Shown here piece by piece: positions 42,140-50,569 of a stretch of 64,000 nucleotides of DNA (position 1 is the first letter of the stretch; each line of letters starts with the position of its first letter). Source of the stretch: Saccharopolyspora_D taberi (GTDB lineage Bacteria > Actinomycetota > Actinomycetes > Mycobacteriales > Pseudonocardiaceae); assembly GCF_039534165.1 (NCBI RefSeq), contig NZ_BAAAUX010000029.1, positions 124,001-188,000 on the forward strand, written 5' to 3'. The position numbers and the translations under genes are program-made. The notes under the pieces are model-generated. The model did not search any database. It saw nothing but the letters and a program-made list of their open reading frames with translations, and was not told the origin of the DNA.

Positions 42140-43252
42140 TCAACCGGCCGACGAGGTGCGCGCGACCAGCGGGAAGCACGCCGGGGCGCCTTCTCGCGCC
42201 CTCCGATCGGCATCGGCGGGACGGACGAAGGCGGGCCGCGCGCTCCCGGACGCAGGGCGCGGGCTGCCGAGCCGGTGCAGGGTCTCGGCGTGGTGGTCGG
42301 TGACCGTGACCCGCGCGGAGTCGAAGGAGAACAGCACCGCGCGGTTGATCTCCACGATGGCCCGGTCCCGCCAAAGCGTCCGCTCGCTGGAGGTGTCGAG
42401 CCCGAGTTCGCCCGCCACCTCCTGCACTACGCCGTAGGCGTTCTCGTCGGCGAGACCGCGGGTGCCGATCTCGGTCCCGACGAACCAGGTGTTGAACGGC
42501 ACCGCCGGATACCGGATGCCGCCGATCACCAGGTGCAGGTTGCTGATCAGCGGGACGGTGTGCCAGCGCAGGCCGAGGCGGGCGAACCACGGGAGGTCCG
42601 GGTGCTCCAGCGGAACCTCCTGCACGACGTCGCGGGGAACGGTGAACGCCGCAGGTCCCTCGTGCGCGGTCTCCACCACCAGCGGGAGGTGGTCGAACCG
42701 GCCACGCCGGGCCGGGGGTTTCCAGCCGAGCCGCTGCGCGGCGGTGGTGAACCCGGCGTAGCGGGGGTCGCCGAGCGTTCCACCGTCCGAGCCCGGGTAG
42801 CCCGCGTAGCGGACCACCTGTTCGTTCCAGATGCGCGGTCCCGGCCTGCGCGGGGAGTCCGGGGCGAAGACGGTGATCAGCGGCCGGATGCGGCCGCCGT
42901 TGGTGGCCAGCCGCAGGTGCTCGAAGCACTCCCTGGCCACCGGTGAGGCGTTGCGCAGACCGCGCAGGTCCCGCACCTGGACGTGTCGCCAGGGCACGCC
43001 GCTCGTGCACCAGCCGCTGTCCCGGAGCGCGATCCGTGCGCCGTGGGTGAGTTCCTCGGTGGTGTGCCGGTAGGTCCCGGATCTCGCGATGTCCGCGCGG
43101 ACCTGCGACAGCCGTGGCGCGAGCGGGCCGGCGTCGGGGTGGGCGTCGTGGAACGCGCGCAGGAACTCCTCCGCCGCCGCCGGATCGGTCGGGTGGTCGT
43201 CGGTCGCGGGAGCCTGCCGGGCTGGGAGGAGTCCACTGCGGATTGCCGTCAC
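42140..43252 (-). CDS. Nitric oxide synthase oxygenase-like heme protein (370 aa)
   Basis: Strong family match: NGGRIRPLITVFAP, RIWNEQVVRYAGY, HPDLPWFARLGLRWHTVPLISNLHLVIGGI, PFNTWFVGTEIGTRGLADENAYG and VDHH-like VTDHHAET. Glu261 in GTEIG is the arginine guanidinium ligand; Cys82 is the heme thiolate. The normally strict RCIGR around the Cys is here WCTSG, so the proximal pocket is altered. A Pro/Ala-rich tail of 45 residues is extra. No reductase domain, as in bacterial NOS. GTG 43252. Makes NO from arginine if active; an altered reaction is possible. Confidence 0.88.
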   Translation of the reverse strand: MTAIRSGLLPARQAPATDDHPTDPAAAEEFLRAFHDAHPDAGPLAPRLSQVRADIARSGTYRHTTEELTHGARIALRDSGWCTSGVPWRHVQVRDLRGLRNASPVARECFEHLRLATNGGRIRPLITVFAPDSPRRPGPRIWNEQVVRYAGYPGSDGGTLGDPRYAGFTTAAQRLGWKPPARRGRFDHLPLVVETAHEGPAAFTVPRDVVQEVPLEHPDLPWFARLGLRWHTVPLISNLHLVIGGIRYPAVPFNTWFVGTEIGTRGLADENAYGVVQEVAGELGLDTSSERTLWRDRAIVEINRAVLFSFDSARVTVTDHHAETLHRLGSPRPASGSARPAFVRPADADRRAREGAPACFPLVARTSSAG

Positions 43253-43335
43253 AGCCGGAAACGTAGTGGTCGGCAGCGCTTACTCGGCAGCCTCAGACGG
43301 CCAGCCTTTGTCGTGAACTTGGCGCAACCCGATCC

Positions 43336-43362
43336 GGTCAATGCCGACCGGCCGTATTGACC
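43336..43362. promoter_or_regulatory. GGTCAAT-N13-ATTGACC inverted repeat upstream of NOS gene
   Basis: Perfect 7-bp arms (43336-43342, 43356-43362) about 85-110 nt upstream of the NOS start; on the minus strand the left arm contains a TTGACC -35-like hexamer. Candidate operator/promoter in the 197-nt gap before trmB's stop. Confidence 0.4.
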
Positions 43363-43449
43363 TTCGACGAGATCAGGCGGCCTCTTGATCGGCCGTTCGA
43401 GTGAGATCAGTCCACAGAGGGACCAGATTTGCGGTCCTCCGACCGGTGG

Positions 43450-44163
43450 TCACACCCGCTCGAAGATCAGGTCGTGCACGACCCGGCCTTCCTCGTGGGC
43501 GCGGTTCTCGAACTTGGTCACCGGCCGCCAATCCGGTCGCGGCGCCCAGCCACCCGGCTCGGCCTCGAAGCGGTTGCGCAGCAGCGGTTGTGCCTGGCAG
43601 ATCTCAAGCATCTGCTCGGCGTAGTTCTCCCAGTCCGTGGCCAGATGCAGCACGCCGCCCGGGGCCAGCCGGGAAGCGATCAGCTCGACCGAGGACTTCT
43701 GGACCAGCCTGCGCTTGTGGTGGCGCTTCTTCGGCCACGGGTCCGGGAAGTAGACGCGGACCTCGGACAGCGTCCCGGGCTCGACGTGGTCGCGGAGCAG
43801 GACGATCGCGTCGCCGCGCAGCAGGCGCAGGTTGGTCAGCTCCAGCTTCTCGGCGCGCAGCATCAGCTGGGCGAGGCCGGGCTTGTAGACCTCGATGGCC
43901 AGGTAGTTGACCTCCGGCGCGGCGGCGGCGAGCTGCGCGGTGGTCTCGCCCATGCCGGAACCGATCTCCAGCACCACGGGCGCCGACCGGCCGAACCACG
44001 TGGTGGTGTCCAGCGGGCCCGGCGGCAGGGCGTTGACCTCGGTGCCGAGGTCGGGCCAGTACTGGTCCCAGGCCCGCTGCTGCCCGACGGTCATCCGCTC
44101 GCCGCGCTGGACGTAGCTGACAACCGTGCGCCGGAAGGGAACCTGCTGGTCAGAGGCGTTCAC
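43450..44163 (-). CDS. trmB: tRNA (guanine-N7)-methyltransferase (237 aa)
   Basis: SAM-dependent enzyme making m7G46. SAM loop VLEIGSGMGETTAQLA, then LAIEVYKPGLAQLM, and the TrmB signature VYFPDPWPKKRHHKRRLV with the catalytic Asp; the C terminus TKFENRAHEEGR is also diagnostic. GTG 44163 (VNASDQQVPFRRTV) is preferred over TTG 44181. Constitutive housekeeping gene; 43 nt behind the hypothetical gene. Confidence 0.95.
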   Translation of the reverse strand: MNASDQQVPFRRTVVSYVQRGERMTVGQQRAWDQYWPDLGTEVNALPPGPLDTTTWFGRSAPVVLEIGSGMGETTAQLAAAAPEVNYLAIEVYKPGLAQLMLRAEKLELTNLRLLRGDAIVLLRDHVEPGTLSEVRVYFPDPWPKKRHHKRRLVQKSSVELIASRLAPGGVLHLATDWENYAEQMLEICQAQPLLRNRFEAEPGGWAPRPDWRPVTKFENRAHEEGRVVHDLIFERV

Positions 44164-44206
44164 GGGAAGCCAGTATCGCAAACGCCCAGGTTGGCTCAGC
44201 CTGCGG

Positions 44207-44758
44207 TCACCAGGACTCGACCTGCGGGAGAGCGGACAGCAGGCCGGGCGCCCGGTCGACGGGCAGCGGTAGCGGCGGGTTGTCCTGGTGGGCGGCCACG
44301 ACCTCGACCCAGCCGAGGTGCTGGTCGGTGAAGACCACTGTGGTCGGGGCCTTCATCTGGGCTCGGTCGGACGGCCCGAACTCCCAGTAGCCGGTCTCGC
44401 CCAGCCCGGCCCACGGCACGAAGACCCAGCCTTCGCGCCTGCTGAGCAGTGCGTGCACCTCGTCCTCGATCTCGAAGCCCTTCGCCCTGGACGGGATCTC
44501 GCCGCGGTCCAGTGCGCGCAGCCACCAGGGCGCGGGCAACCGGCGGGCCGAGCCGTTCAGCTTGCGGAAGAGTTCGAGGACTTGGTCCTCCGGAGCGGTG
44601 TGGATCCAGCTGCACCGCAGCGACACCGGCGCGACCGGCTCCCTCGCGGGCGGGTGCACCTCGGTCGCCAGGGACCATTCCAGTCTCGGTACCGGCTCCA
44701 GGTGGACGTCGTCACGCGGGTCCTGTGGTACCGGCACCGCGCGTTCTGTGGAACGCAT
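44207..44758 (-). CDS. Conserved hypothetical protein (183 aa)
   Basis: I do not recognise a domain. Mixed alpha/beta, Trp-rich (SWIHTAPEDQVLELFRKLNG; PWWLRALDRGEIPSRAKGFEIEDEV; WVFVPWAGLGETGYWEFGPSD), no signal or membrane helix. ATG 44758 follows GGTGAG. Probably co-transcribed with trmB. Frame and codon use look coding. Confidence 0.7.
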   Translation of the reverse strand: MRSTERAVPVPQDPRDDVHLEPVPRLEWSLATEVHPPAREPVAPVSLRCSWIHTAPEDQVLELFRKLNGSARRLPAPWWLRALDRGEIPSRAKGFEIEDEVHALLSRREGWVFVPWAGLGETGYWEFGPSDRAQMKAPTTVVFTDQHLGWVEVVAAHQDNPPLPLPVDRAPGLLSALPQVESW

Positions 44759-44877
44759 CAATCGGCTCACCCCATCTGCTGCTGAGAACCCGACCTCGAG
44801 GAGGACAGGCCCCGAGAAGGCCGCGAGCACACCGGACAGGTGGCTCCCGAACTGCGCTTGCCCCCAAGCGACGCTGG

Positions 44878-44897
44878 TTCGGGACAAAGGTTCCCTT
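44878..44897. promoter_or_regulatory. DosR-box-like sequence TTCGGGACAAAGGTTCCCTT
   Basis: Close to the mycobacterial DosR consensus TTSGGGACTWWAGTCCCSAA: the left half matches 8/8, the right half has GTTCCC shifted by one. It lies between divergent genes, 135 nt before a universal stress protein, the kind of gene DosR regulates. A further dyad TGCATT-N5-AATGCA follows at about 44900-44916. Confidence 0.35.
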
Positions 44898-45032
44898 CAA
44901 TGCATTACCACAATGCAGTCGATATGTGACACTTTGTGAACAATTGTGCCCAAGGTCACAGATCGGCCTCCGTGGATGGTCGGATCGACGGCCCGACTCG
45001 ACAAGTCCGGCTTCGGCGGTTGGAGTGGAGAC

Positions 45033-45497
45033 GTGGACCACACTATGCAGAGAGTCGAAATCGAAGGCGGCGTGGCCGTCGGCGTGGACAGCTCGGCCTC
45101 GTCGCTGCGCGCACTGCTGGTGGCCGCCGAAGAGGCCAAGAGGCGCGATGCGGTGCTGCACGTCGTGCGCGCCTGGAGCATCCGGACCGCACCGCGTCCG
45201 GAGGACTGTCCGCCTGGGGCGGTCCCGAGCACGGACCAGTACCACGAGACCGTGCTCGCCGACACCAAGCGGATCGTGCGGACCAAGCTCGGGGAGGACC
45301 CGGGCATACCGATTGAGGTGCACGTCGTGCACTCACCGTCGCCGCAGGCGTTGCTCTCCGCGTCCCGCGGAGCGGACCTGCTGGTCGTCGGCCACCGCGG
45401 ACGCGGTGGATTCGCGGGGCTGATGCTCGGCTCGGTGGCCGAGCAGTGCGTCCGGCACGCGGCGTGTCCGGTGCTGGTCGTGCGCCCGAGCATCTGA
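45033..45497 (+). CDS. Universal stress protein, ATP-binding type (154 aa)
   Basis: Single UspA domain: AVGVDSSASSLRALLVAAEEA start, ATP motif G-2x-G-9x-G-S in GHRGRGGFAGLMLGSVAEQC, terminal strand CPVLVVRPS. GTG 45033 has GGAGTGGAG just upstream; ATG 45045 is an internal alternative. Stress or hypoxia adaptation role inferred. Its stop is the left border of the second repeat array. Confidence 0.92.
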   Translation: MDHTMQRVEIEGGVAVGVDSSASSLRALLVAAEEAKRRDAVLHVVRAWSIRTAPRPEDCPPGAVPSTDQYHETVLADTKRIVRTKLGEDPGIPIEVHVVHSPSPQALLSASRGADLLVVGHRGRGGFAGLMLGSVAEQCVRHAACPVLVVRPSI

Positions 45498-45584
45498 GCC
45501 GACGTCGGGGCGGTGGCCGCTCGGCGCCGCCCCTGGAAGCGGCGGGGCTCAGCTGCGACCCGATGTGGTTACCGCTCCGCCCGC

Positions 45585-46690
45585 CTCCAAGCAGCGGTCG
45601 CTCGGTCGGCCCCGAAGCAGCGACCGCTCGGTCGGCCTCAAAGCAGCGGGCGCTCAGCCAGCTCCAAAGCGGCGACCGCTCGGCCGGCCCCAAAGCACCG
45701 GTCGTTCGGCCGCTCCGAAGCGGCGACCGCTCGGCCAGTCGCCAAACAGCGACCGCTCGGCCAGCTCCGAAGCGGCGGCCGTAGGACCGACCTCGGTGCG
45801 GCGGCCTCTCGGCCCGCATCGAAACAGCAGTGGCTCGGCCGGTCCAGAAACGGCGGTCGCTCCGGCAGGTCCCGGAGCGGCGGGCTTGAGTGGCTTCCAA
45901 ACTGCGGTCGCTCGGCCGGTTCTGCGGCGGTGGGCTCAGCACTGACCTCGAAGTGGCGGCAGCTCCGGCGCCCAAGCAGCGGCCGCTCGGCCGGTCCCAA
46001 AGCAACGGGACGCTCGACCGGCCTCGTAGCAGCGGTCGCTTGGTCGACCCCGAAGCGGCGGGCTCGGCTGACTTCCGAGGAGCGGCCGTTCGGGCGGCCC
46101 CGAGGCGACGGGCGCTCGATCGACTTCGGAGCCGTGGTCGCTCAGCCTGTCTCAAGGCGACGGGCGCTCGGACGGCTTCCGAGCGATGCTCGCTCGGCTT
46201 GCCCAGGGCGGCGGGGCGCTCGATCGGCTTCGAAGTAACGGCCGCTCAGCTTGCCCGAGGCGGCGGGGCGCTCGGACAGCTTCGAAGCAGCGGTCGCTCG
46301 GCCTGGCCCAAGGTGGCGGGCGCTCGGACGGCTTCCGAGCGATGGTCGCTCAGCCTGCCCAGGGCGACGGGCGCTCGGACGACTTTGAAGCAACGGCCGC
46401 TCAGCCTGCCCTGAGGCAGCGGTCGCTCGGACAGCTTCGAAGCGATGGTCGCTCTGCCTGTCCGAGGTGGAGGGGCGCTCGATCGGCTTCGAAGCAGCGG
46501 TTGCTCGGCCTGTCCCGAGGCGACGGGGCGGTCGGACGACTTCGGAGCCGTGGTCGCTCCGCCTGTCCCGAGGCGACGGGCGCTCGATCGACTTCGGAGC
46601 CGTGGTCGCTCGGCTTGCCCGAGACGGTAGGCGGTCGGACGGCTTCGGAGCGGGGGTCGATCGGCCTGTCCGAAGGTGGCGGGGAGCCGG
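45585..46690. repeat. Degenerate 26-bp tandem repeat array 2 (about 42 units)
   Basis: About 1.1 kb. The core CGCTCGG recurs at 45599, 45625, 45651, 45677, 45703, 45728 and 45754: steps of 26, with one of 25. Unit consensus is near CGCTCGGYCGGCYCCGAAGC followed by AGCGAC. After about 46090, two-unit (52 bp) higher-order repeats appear, with dyads such as CGCTCGG-N7-CCGAGCG. It lies between convergent genes (stress protein plus, ABC-2 permease minus). Because 26 is not a multiple of 3, any protein frame would change at each unit, so I see no gene here. Confidence 0.9.
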
Positions 46691-47157
46691 GCGGCTTCGA
46701 AGCGGGGGGGCTCGGCTAAACACTGGCCCAGGAGCGGCAGGCCTCGGGCGTCCCTGGAGCGGCGGCGGCTTCGGGGGCCGCTTCGCGTGGTCGCGGCGGC
46801 GGGTCCGGGGTTCGTGCCGGCCCCGGACAGCACAGGGCCCGGGCCATCCCCCGAATGACAGCCCGGGCCCTCCCCCGTCCCGACCGCAGCGCCCCCGAGC
46901 GCTGGTGCAGTCGGTCGATTCTGTTGTGCTTCGCGCTGTTCGCCGTTGTTCTCGGTGGTGTCCATTTCGGACGTGTTCCACCGGATCGGTTCCGGCGTGT
47001 CGCGCGGCGTTACCGTGGTTGATCTCTTTGCGGGGATCCTATCGGCTTACGTGACCAGGCTCTCGGCCGGGATGGGCGGACCCCATATCCTCCGCCGCCC
47101 AGCAGGCAATTCCCCGAAGTTGATCTACGTTCGAGCGCCCGGTGGCATCCCCGCTGG
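46691..47157. other. Gene-free stretch after repeat array 2
   Basis: About 465 nt without a supported gene. Contains a perfect 11-bp hairpin AGGGCCCGGGC/GCCCGGGCCCT (46834-46844 with 46861-46871, 16-nt loop) that may terminate the minus-strand ABC operon. The AT-richer part (46915-47050) holds nothing I can name. Confidence 0.5.
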
Positions 47158-47883
47158 TCAGGCATCCCTCCGATTCGTCACCGCGAGTCCGATCACCAGC
47201 AGTCCGATGCTGACCGCAGCGAAGTACAGCAGCGATCCCCACGGGCCGAACGGCATGTCCATGGCGCCCATTCCTCCTTCGGACAGGAAGTGGTTGGACG
47301 CGTTGAACGGCAGCCACCGCCGGATTTCCGGACCTACGCTCGGAATCGCCGAAACCAGGCCCTCGATCAGGGTCGGCCAGAGGATCAGGATGGTCACCGC
47401 GCCCGCGCTCTGGCGGACCAGCGCGCCGACCGCGACCGCGATCACCGCGCCCAGCGCGTAGACCAGGCCGACGCCGGCCACCAGCCGCAGGTCCTCGGCG
47501 CTGTCGAGCGCAAGGTCGCCCGCGGGCGAGAACAGCTTGGTGACCGCCCAGGAGCCGAAGCCCGCGACCTCGCCGATCACCAGGGCCAGCGCCGCGACGA
47601 CACCGGTCTTGGCCAGCAGCGCGGCGGTCCGGTTCGGCACCGCCTGGAAGGTCGCCCGGATCGTGCCGAAGCGGTACTCGGTGGTGACCGCCAGCGCGGC
47701 CATCACCATCACCACCATCAGTCCGAACTGCGAGCCCTGCTGGCTCATCGACACGGTCGCGAAGTCGGCGTAGTTCGCGAACAACCCGGCGAAACCGATC
47801 GTCAGGCCCAGCGCCAGGGCCGCGCACCACCACGGTGAGCGGGTGGAGAACAGCTTGATGCGTTCCACTGCGAGCAGAGTCAT
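47158..47883 (-). CDS. ABC-2 type permease (241 aa)
   Basis: Six helices; N-terminal ERIKLFSTRSPWWCAALAL and the TTEYRFGTIRATFQAVPNR cytosolic segment are typical of ABC-2 permeases paired with CcmA-like ATPases in actinobacteria. One nt after the ATPase stop. Export substrate unknown; regulation perhaps by the two-component system at 49.9-51.7 kb. Confidence 0.9.
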   Translation of the reverse strand: MTLLAVERIKLFSTRSPWWCAALALGLTIGFAGLFANYADFATVSMSQQGSQFGLMVVMVMAALAVTTEYRFGTIRATFQAVPNRTAALLAKTGVVAALALVIGEVAGFGSWAVTKLFSPAGDLALDSAEDLRLVAGVGLVYALGAVIAVAVGALVRQSAGAVTILILWPTLIEGLVSAIPSVGPEIRRWLPFNASNHFLSEGGMGAMDMPFGPWGSLLYFAAVSIGLLVIGLAVTNRRDA

Positions 47884-47884
47884 G

Positions 47885-48820
47885 TCACTTTCCTGCCGTC
47901 GTCGCGGCGGCGCCGCCGAAATCGGTCTGGTACTCCACGGCCTGGCTGGTCAGCTGCATGAACGCCTCCTCGAGCGATCCGCGCTGGAGGCTCAGCTCGT
48001 GCAGCACGATGCCGTTGCGGGCGGCGATCTCGCCGACCTGCTCGCTGCCCGCGTCGCCGACCAGCAGCGTCTCCCGGTCGGGCTGCTGGACCACGAACTC
48101 CTGCCCGGTCAGCAGCTGCCGGAGCTCCTGGGCCTGCGGCGAGCGCACCCGCACGGACGCGTTGCTCGCGCCCTCGACGAACTCGTCGGTGCTGCACTGC
48201 GCGATCAGCTCCCCGCGGCCGATCACGATCAGCTCCTCGGCCGTCAGCGACATCTCCGAGAGCAGGTGGCTGGAGACGAGCACGGTGCGGCCCTCGGCCG
48301 CGAGGCCCTGCATGAACCGGCGGATCCAGTGGATGCCCTCCGGGTCGAGGCCGTTGACCGGCTCGTCGAACAGCAGGATCTTCGGGTCGCCGAGCAGCGC
48401 GGCGGCGATGCCCAGCCGCTGCGACATGCCCAGCGAGAACCCGCCCGCGCGGCGCCTGGCGACCTGCGACAGGCCGACCATCTCCAGCACCTCGTCGACG
48501 CGCCGCAGCGGGATGTCGTTGGACCGGGCCAGCCACTTCAGGTGCGCCTGCGCCGAGCGGTTCGGGTGCACCCACTTCGCGTCGATCAGCGCGCCGACGG
48601 TGCGCAGCGGCTGCTTGAGCTCGCGGTACGGCCTGCCGTCGACGAGCACCGCGCCGGAGGTCGGCCGGTCCAGGCCCAGGATCATCCGCATCGTGGTCGA
48701 CTTGCCCGCGCCGTTGGGCCCCAGGAAGCCGGTGACCCGGCCCGGCTTGACGGTGAACGACAGGTCGTTGACCGCGACCTTCGACCCGTAGCGCTTGGTG
48801 AGGCGGTCAGCTTCGATCAT
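47885..48820 (-). CDS. ABC transporter ATPase, CcmA-like (311 aa)
   Basis: Walker A GPNGAGKST, Q-loop GALIDAKW, signature FSLGMSQRLGIA, Walker B ILLFDEPVNGLD, switch SSHLLSEM; C-terminal regulatory domain ends RGSLEEAFMQLT. Partner of the permease at 47158. ATG 48820. Confidence 0.95.
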   Translation of the reverse strand: MIEADRLTKRYGSKVAVNDLSFTVKPGRVTGFLGPNGAGKSTTMRMILGLDRPTSGAVLVDGRPYRELKQPLRTVGALIDAKWVHPNRSAQAHLKWLARSNDIPLRRVDEVLEMVGLSQVARRRAGGFSLGMSQRLGIAAALLGDPKILLFDEPVNGLDPEGIHWIRRFMQGLAAEGRTVLVSSHLLSEMSLTAEELIVIGRGELIAQCSTDEFVEGASNASVRVRSPQAQELRQLLTGQEFVVQQPDRETLLVGDAGSEQVGEIAARNGIVLHELSLQRGSLEEAFMQLTSQAVEYQTDFGGAAATTAGK

Positions 48821-48890
48821 GGCTTGCCTCGATCATTGGTCACTCCCGTGCAGACTTCGTGCTTCCCCCAGGCACCACAACTCTGCCCCG

Positions 48891-48925
48891 GCCGATGGGA
48901 CGTCCACATCGGTCGATGGGCCAGG
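48891..48925 (-). promoter_or_regulatory. CCTGGCCCATCG ... CCCATCGGCC motif pair
   Basis: On the minus strand, CCTGGCCCATCGACC and GTCCCATCGGCC lie 70-105 nt upstream of the ABC ATPase. It matches the clusters at 33.97 and 38.83 kb. Candidate site for the NarL-type regulator encoded at 49903. Confidence 0.5.
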
Positions 48926-48987
48926 AACGGGTCAACCTCAGGTCGTACTTTCGGCCGCGGGGAGTGACCGCGGTCTCAGGGAAAACC

Positions 48988-49047
48988 CCGAGCGCTCACG
49001 GGAACTACCGCGCGCTCGCGGGAACTGCCGAGCGTTCACCGGAACCA
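48988..49047. repeat. Three 20-bp tandem repeats
   Basis: CCGAGCGCTCACGGGAACTA, CCGCGCGCTCGCGGGAACTG and CCGAGCGTTCACCGGAACCA are contiguous, period exactly 20. The third overlaps the last codons and stop of the HAD gene. Origin unknown. Confidence 0.75.
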
Positions 49048-49851
49048 GCGGTCGAGGGCCTTCGCCAAGCCGTCGTCGTCGACCGTCGCGGTGATCTCGT
49101 CGGCCGCGGCGCGGACCACCTCCGGCGCCTGGCCCATCGCGACGCCGTGCGCGGCCCAGGTCAGCATCTCGATGTCGTTGTCGCCGTCACCGGCGGCGAA
49201 GGTGTCCTCGGCGGGGACGCCGAGCTCGACGCGGAGCTTCTCCAGCGCCGCGCCCTTGGTCACGCCTGCCGGGACCACCGTGACCCACGGCTGGTAGTGG
49301 TCGATGGTCAGCGTGCAGGAGGGGAACTCGACCCCGGCCATGACCCGCAGCAGCTCGTCCGCGTCGTGGTCGGCCCAGTTCGCGATCAGCCGCGAGGTCG
49401 GTTCGGCGAGCAGCTCGTCGAGGCTGGCCAGCCGCTGCGGTCCGTGCAGCGCCTCCTCGCGGAACTTGCTGGTGACCAGGCTGCCCACGTCGATGCGCTC
49501 GGCCGCGAAGATCGCTCCCGGCAGCCGGGCGGCCAGCGCCGCCTGCACCGGGGCGGGGTCGAAGGTGTCGACCGCCAGCACCTCGCCGGTCGCGGCGTCC
49601 ATCCGGACCGCGCCGTTGGAGCACAGCGCGGTGCCGCCGGTCAGGCCCAGCGCCGCCAGCACCGGGCGGGTGCCAAGCGTGCTCCGGCCGGTGGCGATCA
49701 CGACCAGCGCACCCGCTTCCACCGCCCGGTGCACCGCCGCGCCGACGGCCTCCGAGACGACCTGCGCATCCGGTTCGAGCAGCGTTCCGTCGACGTCGAG
49801 GGCTACCAGTTTCGGGGTCCAGGCCGGCTTCGGCTTCCAGGCGGAGGGCAC
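49036..49851 (-). CDS. Cof-type HAD hydrolase (271 aa)
   Basis: HAD phosphatase of the Cof/YbiV class: motif I ALDVDGTLL, motif II VIATGRST, Lys in GVTKGAALEKL, motif III/IV AAGDGDNDIEML. Cap type C2 between. Likely a sugar phosphate or nucleotide phosphatase. ATG 49851. Stand-alone, 51 nt behind the response regulator. Confidence 0.93.
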   Translation of the reverse strand: MPSAWKPKPAWTPKLVALDVDGTLLEPDAQVVSEAVGAAVHRAVEAGALVVIATGRSTLGTRPVLAALGLTGGTALCSNGAVRMDAATGEVLAVDTFDPAPVQAALAARLPGAIFAAERIDVGSLVTSKFREEALHGPQRLASLDELLAEPTSRLIANWADHDADELLRVMAGVEFPSCTLTIDHYQPWVTVVPAGVTKGAALEKLRVELGVPAEDTFAAGDGDNDIEMLTWAAHGVAMGQAPEVVRAAADEITATVDDDGLAKALDRWFR

Positions 49852-49902
49852 CAGAGCAGGTTATGCGCGCTCGCGCCCGAGGTGTCCCGGACGCGTCCAA
49901 TC

Positions 49903-50559
49903 TCACTGTTCCCCGGGGCGCACCAAACCGGTCTCGTAGGCCAGCACCACCGCCTGCACCCGGTCCCGGAGGTCCAATTTGGACAGAATCCGGCCGATGT
50001 GGGTCTTGATCGTCGCCTCGGACAGGAACAGCGTCCCGGCCAGCTCGGAGTTGGACAGGCCCTTGGCGACCAGCACCAGCACCTCGCGCTCCCGCTCGGT
50101 GAGCGAGTCGAGCACCGACGGATCGCGCAGCTCGCCCGCGTCCCCGCCGAGGAACCGGTCGAGCAGCCTGCGGGTCACGCTCGGCGACACCACGGCATCG
50201 CCGCTGGCCACCGACCGCACCGCGGTGACCAGCCCGTCCGGCGGGGTGTCCTTGAGCAGGAAGCCGCTGGCCCCGCCGCGCAGCGCGGCCAGCGCGTACT
50301 CGTCGAGGTCGAAGGTGGTCATCACGAGCACCTTCGAGCTGCCGTCGGCGACGATCCGGCGGGTCGCCTCGACGCCGTCGAGCACCGGCATCCGCACGTC
50401 CATCAGCACCACGTCGGGGCGCAGGCGGGCCGCCATCTCGACGGCTTCCTCGCCGTTGTGCGCCTCGCCGACGACCTCGAGGTCGTCCTGGGCGTCGAGC
50501 ACCATGCGGAAGCCCATGCGCATGAGTTCCTGGTCGTCGACCAGCAGGACGCGAGACAT
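49903..50559 (-). CDS. NarL/LuxR-type response regulator (218 aa)
   Basis: Receiver with VDDQEL acidic pair, phospho-Asp in VVLMDVRMPV and Lys in LLKDTP; LuxR domain LTEREREVLVLVAKGLSNSELAGTLFLSEATIKTHIGRIL. A close paralogue of the protein at 36353. ATG 50559, 10 nt after the sensor kinase stop. Confidence 0.96.
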   Translation of the reverse strand: MSRVLLVDDQELMRMGFRMVLDAQDDLEVVGEAHNGEEAVEMAARLRPDVVLMDVRMPVLDGVEATRRIVADGSSKVLVMTTFDLDEYALAALRGGASGFLLKDTPPDGLVTAVRSVASGDAVVSPSVTRRLLDRFLGGDAGELRDPSVLDSLTEREREVLVLVAKGLSNSELAGTLFLSEATIKTHIGRILSKLDLRDRVQAVVLAYETGLVRPGEQ

Positions 50560-50569
50560 GTCCACAACC

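Noticed and set aside
45446..46981. Long open frames on both strands in repeat array 2
   Set aside because: Unit length 26 shifts frame each copy, so the predicted peptides do not repeat coherently; composition artefact of GC-rich repeats.
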